Counted from the stretch's first letter, positions 52,789 to 62,158 are shown. The stretch is DNA of 64,000 nt from a bacterium (GCA_919901855.1 CAKKQC010000001.1:62001-126000), one strand, 5' to 3'. Notes: generated from the sequence alone by a model not told the origin. Made by a program: numbers and translations.

Positions 52789-53706
52789 CTACTTGGTGCG
52801 GCGCGTGATCCACCAGGCGGCGGTCAGGACGACCGACGCCGTCGCGAAGCCCATGATGATCCAGAAGGCGTGCGGGTGCCGCTGAAGCGGGATCGCGACG
52901 TTCATCGAGAAGGCGCTGACCACCAGGGTGGGCACCATGATCGCGATGGTGATCACGTTCAGGGTCTTCATCTGTACGTTCAGGTTGTTGCTGATGATCG
53001 ACGCGCGCGCATCCATGAGGCTCGACAGGATGTTCGAGTAGATGTCGGCCTGCCGCTGGCACTGGGTGTTCTCGATGGCCATGTCGTCCAGGAACTCCAC
53101 CTGCTCCGTGGGCAGGCCGAACCGCGCCGGGTTGTTCCGGATCCGCTCGATCAGGACCCCGTTCGTCATGATCGAGTTCAAGTAGAAGACCATGGACTTC
53201 TCGAGGGCGAAGAGCTGGAGCAGGTACCGGTTCTCCTGCGAGGTGTTCAGCATCGCCTCGAGCTCGCTGGTCACCTCGTAGATGGCGCGCAGGTGCTCGA
53301 GGAAGTGCGAGATCGAGGAGTACAGGATCCTGAGCCACAGGTCGTTCAGGGACGACACCCGGTTGAAGATCCGGTTCGAGAAGATGTTCAGGTCCTCTTT
53401 GAAGACGAGGATGATCCGGTCCTTGAAGAGGAACAGCCCGGCGGCCGAGGTCTTGAAGGTGAGCCGGTCGCCGCCGGTGTAGTTGAGCGGACGCCGGTAG
53501 ATCATGGCCACGTGCTCGGGCTCGAACTCCAGCCGCGAGAGCTCGTCGGGGTCCAGGGCGGAGTTCAGCGTGTGCTCGTCGATCCCATAGGTGGCGATCA
53601 GCATCTTCTTCTCGTCGGCATCCGGGTCCACCACGACGATCACGTGGGCGGCCCCGGGGCCATCCTCGACGACCCGGTTGTCCTTCAGCGCGTAGTAGCT
53701 CAACAT
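52789..53706 (-). CDS. CorA-family divalent metal ion transporter
   Basis: 305 residues: a cytoplasmic alpha/beta domain, a long stalk helix (~150-245) and two C-terminal membrane helices. The pore signature, normally GMN, reads AFSMNVAIPL here, so Gly is replaced by Ser; the connecting loop HPHAFW replaces the usual acidic loop. It likely transports Mg2+ or another divalent ion. Convergent with the permease gene. Its own start has a GGGAGG about 14 nt upstream and a TATCCT box about 50 nt upstream (minus strand 53761-53756), so a short leader is predicted. Confidence 0.85.
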   Translation of the reverse strand: MLSYYALKDNRVVEDGPGAAHVIVVVDPDADEKKMLIATYGIDEHTLNSALDPDELSRLEFEPEHVAMIYRRPLNYTGGDRLTFKTSAAGLFLFKDRIILVFKEDLNIFSNRIFNRVSSLNDLWLRILYSSISHFLEHLRAIYEVTSELEAMLNTSQENRYLLQLFALEKSMVFYLNSIMTNGVLIERIRNNPARFGLPTEQVEFLDDMAIENTQCQRQADIYSNILSSLMDARASIISNNLNVQMKTLNVITIAIMVPTLVVSAFSMNVAIPLQRHPHAFWIIMGFATASVVLTAAWWITRRTK

Positions 53707-53872
53707 GGGTGCCGGCGTTGCCTCCCTGGGACCGTGCGTTCACCGAACCTGAATGAGGATACTCCCGAAGGCTCCCGGGGCTCAACCTCTTCGGCCTCTC
53801 CAGGCCCTCCGGACCCGGAGGCCGGCCCCGGGATCCGCCGATCAGCGTCCCCGCCGCCAGCCGGGATCCGGT

Positions 53873-54934
53873 TCAGAAGAGGTCCAGCACGACCCCCTGG
53901 CACGTGAAGTTGTAGTCGTCGTGGGAGCCCGAGTAGACCAGGTACAGGGTCTTCTCGTCCATCATCCACTTCGTCGGAAAGATGGGCTGGTACACGCCGT
54001 AGTGGCCGAAATCGTCGTCCCGGTGGAACAGGGACCATGGACCCCAGGGCTCGGGCGCCTCAAAGAGCGTGAGCTGGCTGGGGTAGACGCTGTCGGGCCA
54101 ATTCTGGTGGTACGGCCGCGGCTGCATGGTTTCGCGGTTCAGGAACGAGAAATTGGCCAGGAGATACCGCTTCAGGAACCGGTTGTAGGTGACGTGGTCC
54201 TCGCCCGTCATGCTCGGATACTCGAAGATGGGCCGCGCCTTCGCGTCGTCCCGGTCCCAGGCCGGGGCCTCCGGGGTTCCCGTGAAGAACTCCCATGCCG
54301 CGCGCTCCAGTAGCTTCGCCCGGGGGACGCGGCCGAGGAGCAGCATGTCGCCGTTGCACCAGTAGCTGTTCCCGTCCGTGCCAGCCGGGAAGGTCGCGTA
54401 CACGTACCCGTCGCGGGCGCCCTCGAAGTCCCTGCCGAACTGGATGAAGTGGGGCGAGGCCAGCCGGCCGGTGAAGAACTCGAGCGGCGTCGCCTCCCGG
54501 TTCCACGTCTTCCCCCAGTCCCGGGTCGTGATGATCCACGACGAGATGTTGCACTGCCGGTTGAACGCCGGGTTCTCGCCGTAGTTGTGGAGCTCGACCG
54601 CGAAGTAGAGCATGCCGTCCATCCCGAGCAGCCCCGCGGGCTTGACGCCCCGGTTCTTGTCCACCCTGGGCCGCTGACAATAGACCTTGGGATCGATGGG
54701 CAGGTTATCGACGAGCTCGAGGTGGAATGACCACGACGCGCCGCTCTGGCCGTGGATGCGCCAGAAGTTCATGGGGCTCCCCGTGTTGTCCCCCGCCGCG
54801 CCGTAGAGGAAGTCGTCGGCGGCCCACGTGATGGGCCACATGTCGCCGTCCCCCTTGTGCTGGCGCCACTTGCCCATCTCGAGTCCCCGGATCACGGTGC
54901 TGCGCGGATACTTCGGTGCCGGTGCGTCGGGCAT
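53873..54934 (-). CDS. DUF4185-like / sialidase-fold beta-propeller protein
   Basis: 353 residues, no signal peptide. It contains repeated blade-like segments with WPITWAADDFLYGAAGDNTGSP at the start (in part), ITTRDWGKTWNRE, which resembles an Asp-box (SxDxGxTW) of sialidases, and TLYLVYSGSHDDYNF near the end. This matches DUF4185-type propellers often found beside glycoside hydrolases. Enzymatic activity is unproven. It is last in a row with the triple-HTH regulator and the GH27 gene. Confidence 0.7.
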   Translation of the reverse strand: MPDAPAPKYPRSTVIRGLEMGKWRQHKGDGDMWPITWAADDFLYGAAGDNTGSPMNFWRIHGQSGASWSFHLELVDNLPIDPKVYCQRPRVDKNRGVKPAGLLGMDGMLYFAVELHNYGENPAFNRQCNISSWIITTRDWGKTWNREATPLEFFTGRLASPHFIQFGRDFEGARDGYVYATFPAGTDGNSYWCNGDMLLLGRVPRAKLLERAAWEFFTGTPEAPAWDRDDAKARPIFEYPSMTGEDHVTYNRFLKRYLLANFSFLNRETMQPRPYHQNWPDSVYPSQLTLFEAPEPWGPWSLFHRDDDFGHYGVYQPIFPTKWMMDEKTLYLVYSGSHDDYNFTCQGVVLDLF

Positions 54935-54969
54935 GATCTACCTCCCATTCATTCATTCGCGGCGAGCTA

Positions 54970-55713
54970 TCATCGGGGTGGCAGGAGAACGCTCACCGGG
55001 CACCCAAGGCCCCGGGCTATCTTGAGAAGAGTGGAGAGTTTCGGCCACCTGGTCAGTCCGCTCTCGAGGTGCGTCAGCGTCTCCTCCGTCAGCCGGGCAC
55101 GGCGGGCAATGTCACGCGCGCTCATGCCTCGACGCCGCCTCTCGCGGCGGAGAAGCAGCCCGAACGACTCCACCGTTCCAGCGGTTCCGCCAGCAGCTGC
55201 CGATTTCCCGAATCGAGGCTCGAACCGCGTTCCTGGTATGAGATCCACCGGACGGCATCCAAGACGACGCGCCACGGAAATCAGCCAGCCAACATCGGTC
55301 TCGTCCCGTCGCGCCCTCCCCAATCTCCTGATCGTGTCCGCGCCGAGACCCAGCCGCACTCCGAGTCCATCCATGGTCAGGCCGGCGGCGAATCGCACCC
55401 GCCGAAAGCGCGTACCAAGAGTCTCCGGTCCCGTGGCCCTCACGATTGCGATTCGCGGCCCCGCGGGCCGGGGCAACCAACCCAGCCTGGACGCCTTGAC
55501 CTTGAGCGCCCGGGCGATCGCGGGCATCCACCTTCCCCCCGGATAATTGCGCCTGCATTCCCAACGGCAGACCGTGAACACTGTCGTGCCGATCCGGCTC
55601 GCGAGTTGTGTCTGGGTAAGCCCAGCCGCGGTGCGGAGCTGCCGGACCAGAATACCGAATTGATTGTCACGATCATCCCGACTCCGCGCTCTCACGTTAC
55701 CCGTGCCGCCCAC
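54970..55713 (-). CDS. Regulator with three tandem XRE-like helix-turn-helix domains
   Basis: 247 residues from GTG 55713. HTH 1 (~18-75): FGILVRQLRTAAGLTQTQLASRIGTT (in part), VCRWECRR; HTH 2 (~97-160): LGTRFRRVRFAAGLTMDGLG, GLGADTIRRL; HTH 3 (~183-245): FGLLLRRERRRRGMSARDIAR, LTEETLTHLESG, LSTLLKIARGLGCPVSVLL. Each is a Cro/C1-type unit. It is less GC-rich than the flanking genes and lies 6 bp after the GH27 gene, in the same direction, so it may regulate this carbohydrate locus. Confidence 0.75.
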   Translation of the reverse strand: MGGTGNVRARSRDDRDNQFGILVRQLRTAAGLTQTQLASRIGTTVFTVCRWECRRNYPGGRWMPAIARALKVKASRLGWLPRPAGPRIAIVRATGPETLGTRFRRVRFAAGLTMDGLGVRLGLGADTIRRLGRARRDETDVGWLISVARRLGCRPVDLIPGTRFEPRFGKSAAAGGTAGTVESFGLLLRRERRRRGMSARDIARRARLTEETLTHLESGLTRWPKLSTLLKIARGLGCPVSVLLPPR

Positions 55714-55719
55714 TCAGAA

Positions 55720-58086
55720 TCACTTGTTTCCGATCCGGAGCAGCATCGCGCCGTGCGTCGGAACCGACGCGGTGAACGACCCCGCGAACTCGCCGAGATC
55801 CTTGCCAAGCCAGCAGTCGCGCACGGCAAGCTTCCCCGTGAGCCCCAGGTCATTCCAGGCCGCCGTGATCTCCATCCGGTCGTATCCCTTGTTGAACAGC
55901 CCCACGGCCGTGGTCCCGTCGGCGAGCGGCCGCGCCCAGACCTCCCAGTCCTCGGTCCCCGCGCGCCGCGTGGCGGCGACCCCCAGCGGGTCCTGGTCCA
56001 CGTCGAGCACCTCGTCGTTCGTGAGGAGGGCGAGCGTGAACTCGTCGAGCCGGGCGAGGTCGCACCCGATCAGGAGCGGAGCGGCGAGCAGGCTCCACGC
56101 CGTGAGGTGCAGGATCTGCTCGTTCCTCGTGAGCTTCGAGGGATGCAGCGTCGGCCCCCACCCCACCTGCCCGACGACGAGCATGTCGGGGTCGTTCCAG
56201 TGGCCCGGGCCCGCCCATTTCGATATTTCCGGCTGGCGGAACGCGATGTCGGCGAGGCTCCACCACGTGTCCTTGATGTCCCCCGTGGTCCGCCAGAGGT
56301 TCCCGCCGGTCTGGGCCCCCCATTCCCACACCTGGTCCATCCCGTATTGGCAGAACGAGAACACGATGTCGCGGCCGGAGGCGTCGAGCGCCTGCCGCAT
56401 GACCCGGTACGGGCGGATCGCCTTCTCCCGCCCCTCGCCCGTGGCGACGTCGCCGTACGAGCACCAATCGTACTTGAGGTAATCAACCCCCCACCTCGCG
56501 TAAGTGGCCGCGTCCTGCCGCTCGTGCTTCCAGCTCGCCTCGAAGCCCCCGCACGTCTTTGGCCCCGGCCCGGAGTAGATGCCCAGCTTCAAGCCCAGCG
56601 AATGGACGTAATCCGCCAGGCCCTTCATGTCCGGGAACTTGTCGTTCGTCAGGATCGTGCCGTCCGCCGCGCGGCCCGCTTCCCAGCAGTCATCGATGTT
56701 GATGTATAAGAACCCGTGGGCCGCGAGCCCGGACTTCACGAGCGCATCGGCGGCCTCGCGGACTTTCGCGGCGTCCACGGCGCAGCCCCAGACATTCCAC
56801 GAGTTCCAGCCCATAGGCGGCGTGAGCGCGAGCTTCGCCTTCCCCGCCACGATCGTGAGCACCCGCTTTGCCGTGCCCTGCGGCCCGGTCACGGTCAGCG
56901 TCACCGCGTGCGCGCCGGCCTTCTTCACTGCCCCAGTCACGATCCCGGTCGCCGGGTCCATGGCGAGTCCGGCCGGCAATCCGGCGGCCGCGTACGCGAG
57001 CGGTCCTTCACCGGTCGCCGGAATCCTGAACACGAACGGCCGGCCCGGCGTCGTTCCCACCATCCGCGGGCCGTTGATTCGCGGGGCCGCTTCGGCCCCG
57101 CGCGCGATCGGCGGGGGCGGATCATTCGCCGGCTCCGCCGGCCCCGGCTGACCCTCCCCCGCGTACGTGATCCCGGCCTCCGCCCAGTCGGCGTGGTCGC
57201 AGTCTGATCCGTCCCCGGCGTCGCCGACGTCCAATCGCAGGCGTTTCGCACCCTTGACGTCCACGTCCACGCGCTTCGCTGCGTCGCCGGGCCGCATGAC
57301 CCCGGAGTCGAAGAGGAGCCGGCCGTCGGCCCTGACCCGGAAGACGGCCGACCCGCAGCCCATCTTTTCGTCATCCATGCCGACCCAGGCCGAGAACCGC
57401 GTGGCCGGCCCGTTGAGGTCGACGGTCCAGACACTCCTGGCGTGCGTCCCGATCCCGCGGTCGAACAGGCGGCCGCCGATGCTTAGCGGGTTGCCATCCA
57501 CGGACAGCCGGGCGCGCGGATCCCCGTACCCGGCGGTCATCTCCCACAACGGCAGCCAGTCGAGCCAGAAGACGCCCGGCGGCGACGTGTCGGAGACCGG
57601 CACGACGGTCCCCGATGTCTCGACCTCCAGCTCCGCCCAGTCGGCGTGGTCGGCGCCGTTGTCGTCCCCGTCCTCGCCGACGAGGAGGCGGAGCCGGCGG
57701 ACGCCCGCGAGCGCGACGTCCACGCGCTTCGCCGCGTCCCCGCCCTTCATGACCCCGGAGTCGAAGAGCCTCTTCCCATCGCCGAAGACGCGGAACTCGA
57801 CCGACCCGCGCCCCGCCACTTCGTCGTCGACGCCGACCCACGCCGTGAGCCGGGTGGCCGTCCCACCGAGGTCCAGGGACCAGTCGCCGATCGCGTGCAT
57901 CCCGAGACCGCGGCCATACGCCTTCCCCGCGATCGTGATCGGATGGCCGTCGACGGACTTCCCCGCCTGCGGCTTCCCCCAGCCCTGGATCACGCCCGAG
58001 AGGTCCAGTCCGTCGAGGGGAACGGTCGCGGCGGATGCAGTGGCCGCCGCGAGCAAGGCAACGAGGGCCGGCACGAGAGACGCCAT
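55720..58086 (-). CDS. Secreted GH27 alpha-galactosidase with two NPCBM domains
   Basis: 788 residues with signal peptide ending ATASA. Two NPCBM modules (~22-160 and ~170-315), each with a GLGMHA or GIGTHA core and FDSGVM...DAAKRVDV repeats; a putative Ig (He_PIG) domain (~345-420); then GH27 from TPPMGWNSWNVWG to the end. The nucleophile Asp lies in YLKYDWCSYGD and the acid/base Asp in PGHWNDPDML. It would remove terminal alpha-galactose (or N-acetylgalactosamine) from extracellular glycans. A 23-bp palindrome lies in the linker at 57080-57102. A TACCAT box ends 9 nt before the start. Confidence 0.93.
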   Translation of the reverse strand: MASLVPALVALLAAATASAATVPLDGLDLSGVIQGWGKPQAGKSVDGHPITIAGKAYGRGLGMHAIGDWSLDLGGTATRLTAWVGVDDEVAGRGSVEFRVFGDGKRLFDSGVMKGGDAAKRVDVALAGVRRLRLLVGEDGDDNGADHADWAELEVETSGTVVPVSDTSPPGVFWLDWLPLWEMTAGYGDPRARLSVDGNPLSIGGRLFDRGIGTHARSVWTVDLNGPATRFSAWVGMDDEKMGCGSAVFRVRADGRLLFDSGVMRPGDAAKRVDVDVKGAKRLRLDVGDAGDGSDCDHADWAEAGITYAGEGQPGPAEPANDPPPPIARGAEAAPRINGPRMVGTTPGRPFVFRIPATGEGPLAYAAAGLPAGLAMDPATGIVTGAVKKAGAHAVTLTVTGPQGTAKRVLTIVAGKAKLALTPPMGWNSWNVWGCAVDAAKVREAADALVKSGLAAHGFLYINIDDCWEAGRAADGTILTNDKFPDMKGLADYVHSLGLKLGIYSGPGPKTCGGFEASWKHERQDAATYARWGVDYLKYDWCSYGDVATGEGREKAIRPYRVMRQALDASGRDIVFSFCQYGMDQVWEWGAQTGGNLWRTTGDIKDTWWSLADIAFRQPEISKWAGPGHWNDPDMLVVGQVGWGPTLHPSKLTRNEQILHLTAWSLLAAPLLIGCDLARLDEFTLALLTNDEVLDVDQDPLGVAATRRAGTEDWEVWARPLADGTTAVGLFNKGYDRMEITAAWNDLGLTGKLAVRDCWLGKDLGEFAGSFTASVPTHGAMLLRIGNK
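57080..57102. repeat. Perfect 10-bp-arm palindrome in the linker of the GH27 gene
   Basis: CGCGGGGCCG (57080-57089) and CGGCCCCGCG (57093-57102) surround a 3-nt loop. It encodes RGAEAAPR between the second NPCBM and the Ig-like domain, in a position like the palindromic inserts of other secreted enzymes here. Confidence 0.5.
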
Positions 58087-58095
58087 GGTGTCCGT

Positions 58096-58118
58096 ATGGT
58101 ACTCCCTCCCGGTATCAT
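58096..58118. promoter_or_regulatory. Divergent leaderless promoter pair
   Basis: TACCAT on the minus strand (58101-58096) ends 9 nt before the GH27 ATG, and TATCAT on the plus strand (58113-58118) ends 6 nt before the ATG at 58125. The whole gap between the two genes is 38 bp, so both transcripts should have little or no leader. Confidence 0.45.
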
Positions 58119-58124
58119 GGGGCC

Positions 58125-60824
58125 ATGCACGCGGTCGTGGTGGCCCTGTGGTTCCTGTCCGGCTCCGCCGCCGGCGCTCCCGGGAATCTCCTCGTGAACC
58201 CGTCGTTCGAGTACGGATTGACGGGCTGGGAGCCCGTCTGGAGCCGCTCGATCGGCGCCGCGAAGGCCGAGGTCGTCCGGAAGGACGCCCATGACGGCAG
58301 GCGCGCGCTCCGGGTCGTCCACACCGGCCCCGACGACTGGTCGGTCGGCCAGGCGGCGCGCCTCCCCGTCACGCCCGGGGAGATCATTGAGATCACGGGA
58401 TGGATCCGGATGCGGGGCCCCGGCCGCGTTCAGCTCGGCGTCGTCCTGCGCGACGCCGGCGACGAGACCCTCGACTGGGTCTACGGGGCTGCCGAGGTCG
58501 TCCCCGCGGCCGACTGGCAGCGGCTGCGGTCCCGGTGCCTGATCCCCCCCGGCGGGGCCGGGGTCCAGTTCCGGCTGACCGGCGACGGGCCCGTGGACCT
58601 GCTGGCCGACGGCCTCTCGCTGGTACGATCAAACCGGCCCCCGACCGTGCCCCAGTCGTCGATCGAACTGAAGGCCGCGACACTCGCCGTCCGGATCGAC
58701 GGCGCGACCGGCGCGCTGACCGTGACCGCGGGCGGCACGGTCTGGACGCAGTCGGCCGGCGATCCCGCGCCGCTGGCGGTGACGGGGACGGAACGGGTCT
58801 CGGACACGCTCGCCCGGTTGACCGTCCTCGACCCGGTCTCGGACCTCGCGCTGACGGCCGAGATCTCCCTCGACCCGGCCGAACCCGAGGTCACGGTCAC
58901 GCTCGCGGCGGACCCGGCCGCGCCCCTCCCCCGGCCCGTGCGCTATCCGTACCCGTTCGTCTCGCGGGCCGGCGACCTTGCCGTCCTGCCGTACTCCGAG
59001 GGGCTCGTCGTCCCCGTGACGGCGACGGGCAAGGGCTGGGGCTTCCGGTGCTTCGAGTGGAAGGACGGCTTCGGCTACAGCGACTGGAAGACCCCGCTGG
59101 GGTTCGCGGCGGTCACGGACCTCGCGGGCGGATATGGGCTCATGCTCGATACCCCCTGGGACGCCGCAATCGAGGTCCCGGTCGTCGCCGGCCGCCTCGC
59201 GCTCGCGCCCGCGTGGCGGGCGACGCGGGGCGCGTTCGGGGCCCCGCGCCGCGTCGTCTACCGGTTTGCCGCCACGGGCGGCCACGTCGCCCTCGCGAAG
59301 CGCTACCGGGAGCTCGTTCGGGCGAAGGGCTGGCTCGTGCCCTTCGCCGAGAAGGTGAAGATCCGGCCCGCGGTCGCGAAGCTCCTCGGCGCCGTGGACC
59401 TCTGGTTCCTCGACCGCGAGCTCCCGGCGGACTTCTTCGAGGACCTCGTCGCCTGCGGCGTAGACCGCGCCCTCGTCTCCGTCGGCGGAGGCTGGCAGGA
59501 GCCCGACGACGCGGACGCGTGGGTGCGGACCGCGGAGGCGGACGGCTGGCTCGGGAGCCGGTACGACCTCTACACCGACGTCTGGAACCCCGCCGACCAT
59601 CCGCCTGCCTGGCTGCGAACCGAGGGCTTCCCCGCCGACGTCGTCGTGGACGGGGACGGCGGGTACCACAAGGGCTGGGTGGACAAGTCCCCGGGCGGCC
59701 CGTTCCAGGGCTACGTCCTCTGCGCGGCCACGCACCGGAAGACGGCGCAGGCGCGCATCGCCGCCGAGCTCGCGCGCACGCCCTACACCGCCCGCTTCAT
59801 CGACGTCGTGTGCTCCGCCGGACCCATGGAGTGCATCGCCCCCGCGCACCCGGAGACCAGGCAACAGGACGCCGAGGCGCGCGCGGACATGCTCAAGCTC
59901 GTGTCGGATGAGTTCAGGCTCGTGACCGGCTCGGAGGAGATCCGCGAGTGGGCGGTAACCTTCTCGGACTTCAGCGAAGGGACCATGACGATCCGGCCCG
60001 CGGCGAACGCCGGGTACGACTGGATGGGGCCCGTCGAGCCCGACGCCGACTACGCGGCCCTGAACGCGGGCTCCGCTTTCCGCGTGCCCCTCTTCGAGCT
60101 CGTCTTCCACGACTGCCACGTCTCGACCTGGTACACGGGCGACGGCATGACGAAGGTGCCCGCGTGCTGGGACGCCAAGGATCTGCTTAATATTCTGTAC
60201 GGCACCATGCCGCTCTGGATGCCTACCAAGGCGCTCTGGGCGGAGCATCGCGCCCGGTTCCTGGCCTCGTACCACACCGTCAATACCGTCTTCGCCGCCG
60301 TGGGCGGCTCCGAGATGACCTCGCACGAGTTCCTGACGCCCGACCGGCTGGTCCAGCGGACCCGGTTCGCGTCCGGCCACACGGTCGTTGCGAACTTCGG
60401 GAACGCGGACTGGACCGACTCGCCTTCGGGCCGGATCATCGCGCGGGACGGGTTCGTCGCGACCGGCCCCGGGCTCGACGCCTGGCGTGCGCGCGTGAAG
60501 GGCCGCGTCGTCACCCGGGTCGAAACGCCGGCGAAGGTCTACCTGGACCCGGGCGGCGCCGGGTGGGATACCGGGGCCCTGCGGTGCGACGCCCCCGCTG
60601 TCGTGGTGCAAGCCGGCCGCGGGGTTCGGGTCATCCTCCTCGGCCGCGCCACCCGGGTCGCGCTGGCGCCCGGCGGTCCCGTGACTCCGGATCTGGTCCG
60701 GCACGGCACGCTCTACCCGCTCGACGCGTCCCGCGCCCGCGGACGGCCCGCGCAGCCGGCCCGGACCGGCGGGCGGGCCGGGTTCATGCCGGCTGACGGG
60801 GTCACGATCTACGAGCTCGAATAA
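58125..60824 (+). CDS. Large secreted glycoside-hydrolase-like protein (GH101/DUF5696-like)
   Basis: 899 residues with signal peptide. A galactose-binding-like domain covers ~20-165 (LLVNPSFEYGLTGWEPVW; RALRVVHTG). A supersandwich-like region follows (~170-400), then a TIM-barrel-like part (~405-720) with LGAVDLWFLD, DLYTDVWNPADHP, ARFIDVVCSAGPMECIAPAHP and LVTGSEEIREWA. This order resembles GH101/DUF5696-type proteins, where the Asp after FID would be catalytic; I am not certain of the family. It is divergent from the GH27 gene and probably acts on the same glycan. Confidence 0.65.
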   Translation: MHAVVVALWFLSGSAAGAPGNLLVNPSFEYGLTGWEPVWSRSIGAAKAEVVRKDAHDGRRALRVVHTGPDDWSVGQAARLPVTPGEIIEITGWIRMRGPGRVQLGVVLRDAGDETLDWVYGAAEVVPAADWQRLRSRCLIPPGGAGVQFRLTGDGPVDLLADGLSLVRSNRPPTVPQSSIELKAATLAVRIDGATGALTVTAGGTVWTQSAGDPAPLAVTGTERVSDTLARLTVLDPVSDLALTAEISLDPAEPEVTVTLAADPAAPLPRPVRYPYPFVSRAGDLAVLPYSEGLVVPVTATGKGWGFRCFEWKDGFGYSDWKTPLGFAAVTDLAGGYGLMLDTPWDAAIEVPVVAGRLALAPAWRATRGAFGAPRRVVYRFAATGGHVALAKRYRELVRAKGWLVPFAEKVKIRPAVAKLLGAVDLWFLDRELPADFFEDLVACGVDRALVSVGGGWQEPDDADAWVRTAEADGWLGSRYDLYTDVWNPADHPPAWLRTEGFPADVVVDGDGGYHKGWVDKSPGGPFQGYVLCAATHRKTAQARIAAELARTPYTARFIDVVCSAGPMECIAPAHPETRQQDAEARADMLKLVSDEFRLVTGSEEIREWAVTFSDFSEGTMTIRPAANAGYDWMGPVEPDADYAALNAGSAFRVPLFELVFHDCHVSTWYTGDGMTKVPACWDAKDLLNILYGTMPLWMPTKALWAEHRARFLASYHTVNTVFAAVGGSEMTSHEFLTPDRLVQRTRFASGHTVVANFGNADWTDSPSGRIIARDGFVATGPGLDAWRARVKGRVVTRVETPAKVYLDPGGAGWDTGALRCDAPAVVVQAGRGVRVILLGRATRVALAPGGPVTPDLVRHGTLYPLDASRARGRPAQPARTGGRAGFMPADGVTIYELE

Positions 60825-60890
60825 TCGGGACGGCCGGGCCCTTACGGGATAGGCCTTTGTGTCACTACTCCCGCAGGTCCTGCTCGTGTC

Positions 60891-61706
60891 ATGATGCCCG
60901 TCATGTCCCCCAAGTACCGGCTCACCTCGACCTCCGCCGCTCTATTCCTCCTCTTCTCCGTCGCGCGCGGCGCCGTAGCCGCCGAGGCGCCCCTCGTCGA
61001 CCTCGCGCTCTGGGGCGGGATCAAGACCACGGCAATGCGGGACCTCAAGCACGAGACGGACCTGGTCACCGCCGACATGAAGGCCCACGGCATGGACGTC
61101 GTCACGTCGGGCACCGGCGGCCTCGGGACGGGACTCGAGGCCGGGTGGCGACTCCCCGCGCATCTCTCCGTCTGCCTGCGGGGAGGATGGCTGGGCCGCG
61201 ACGGCGGCGACATCACGGGCACGCTCTCGGACGCCTACGGCACCGCCGACGTCTACGAGCACGTCACCATCAACGGCTGGTGCGTCGAGGGCGGCGGGCG
61301 ATACGAGCGCCTCGTCGCGCCCCGGCTGTCGCTCCGCGGCGGGCTGTTCGCCGGCCTGGTCCGCGCCACCGCCGATATCCGTCTGCGGTCGAAAGTCACC
61401 GGCCTCTACGCCCTCCTCCTCGGGTCGGGCGACCACACGGTGCCCTATCGCGCTTCGGGTCTCGTCGCCGAGGCGCTCGTGGGCGTCGCCTACGCGATCA
61501 CGCCGCGGTGCTGCGCCGGGCTGGACGCGGGCTGGCGGTTGGGCAAGACGGGCCCGCTCAAGGCCACCGCGGCCGGGGACACGGACAACGACGGCGCCAT
61601 CGACGCCGTTGCGGGCGATCCGCGCCGCAGCTCGGACGGCACGAAGGACCTGACGCTAGACTTTTCGGGACTGGTCGCGACCCTCTTCATCACCCTCGCG
61701 CTCTGA
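60891..61706 (+). CDS. Outer-membrane beta-barrel-like protein
   Basis: 271 residues (271 from ATG 60891; ATG 60903 possible) with signal peptide ending VAA. The mature part has repeated amphipathic strands, GGLGTGLEAGWRLP, LSVCLRGGWLGRD, GWCVEGGGRYERLV, and ends in LDFSGLVATLFITLAL with a C-terminal hydrophobic strand. Three cysteines are unusual for a barrel. No function can be read from the sequence. No TANNNT box at the 6-9-nt position. Confidence 0.5.
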   Translation: MMPVMSPKYRLTSTSAALFLLFSVARGAVAAEAPLVDLALWGGIKTTAMRDLKHETDLVTADMKAHGMDVVTSGTGGLGTGLEAGWRLPAHLSVCLRGGWLGRDGGDITGTLSDAYGTADVYEHVTINGWCVEGGGRYERLVAPRLSLRGGLFAGLVRATADIRLRSKVTGLYALLLGSGDHTVPYRASGLVAEALVGVAYAITPRCCAGLDAGWRLGKTGPLKATAAGDTDNDGAIDAVAGDPRRSSDGTKDLTLDFSGLVATLFITLAL

Positions 61707-61771
61707 CGCGGGCGGGGTCAGCCCGCCGTCGAAGTCCACCTGCCCTACCCGCCACCTTCGACGACGGCCCT

Positions 61772-62122
61772 CTAGGCCGCTTGGACCTCGAACTCCGCGA
61801 TCTTTCCTTCCTCCACCGTGTACCTGATCTCGAGCGGCTGACAGCATACCTCGCAGTCCTCGATCAGGGTCTGCGACTCGACGGACGGATCGAGGAGCAC
61901 GGACACGCGGGCGCCGCAGAGCGGGCAGAGGAAAAACCGCTCGAACTCCTCGGCGAGCGGCTCCCCTTCCTCGGCGAGTTCATCCGCCGGAAGAGCCGGA
62001 GGCGGCGGAAGCGGCGTTGGAAGCGGAGCTTCCACGCGGCGCCGCTCCTGCGGCGACGGGGGCGCCTTGGGCGGTCCGGCCGGCTTCTTTCCCGAAGGGC
62101 GTTTCGGGGTTTTCTTCGTCAT
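61772..62122 (-). CDS. CPXCG-type cysteine-rich protein with long Pro/Lys-rich N-terminus
   Basis: 116 residues. The C-terminal ~60 residues have FFLCPLCGARVSVLLDPS and IEDCEVCCQPLEIRY, the two CxxC knuckles of CPXCG-motif proteins, probably binding zinc. Such proteins are normally about 60 residues; here a basic, proline-rich extension of ~55 residues precedes the domain. A TAGACT box ends 8 nt before the start. Confidence 0.75.
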   Translation of the reverse strand: MTKKTPKRPSGKKPAGPPKAPPSPQERRRVEAPLPTPLPPPPALPADELAEEGEPLAEEFERFFLCPLCGARVSVLLDPSVESQTLIEDCEVCCQPLEIRYTVEEGKIAEFEVQAA

Positions 62123-62130
62123 CGTCTGGG

Positions 62131-62151
62131 AGTCTACCAAGCTGATAGCAT
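62131..62151. promoter_or_regulatory. Divergent leaderless promoter pair
   Basis: TAGACT on the minus strand (62136-62131) ends 8 nt before the CPXCG gene; TAGCAT on the plus strand (62146-62151) ends 7 nt before the ATG at 62159. The divergent gap is only 36 bp. Confidence 0.45.
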
Positions 62152-62158
62152 GGACGCC

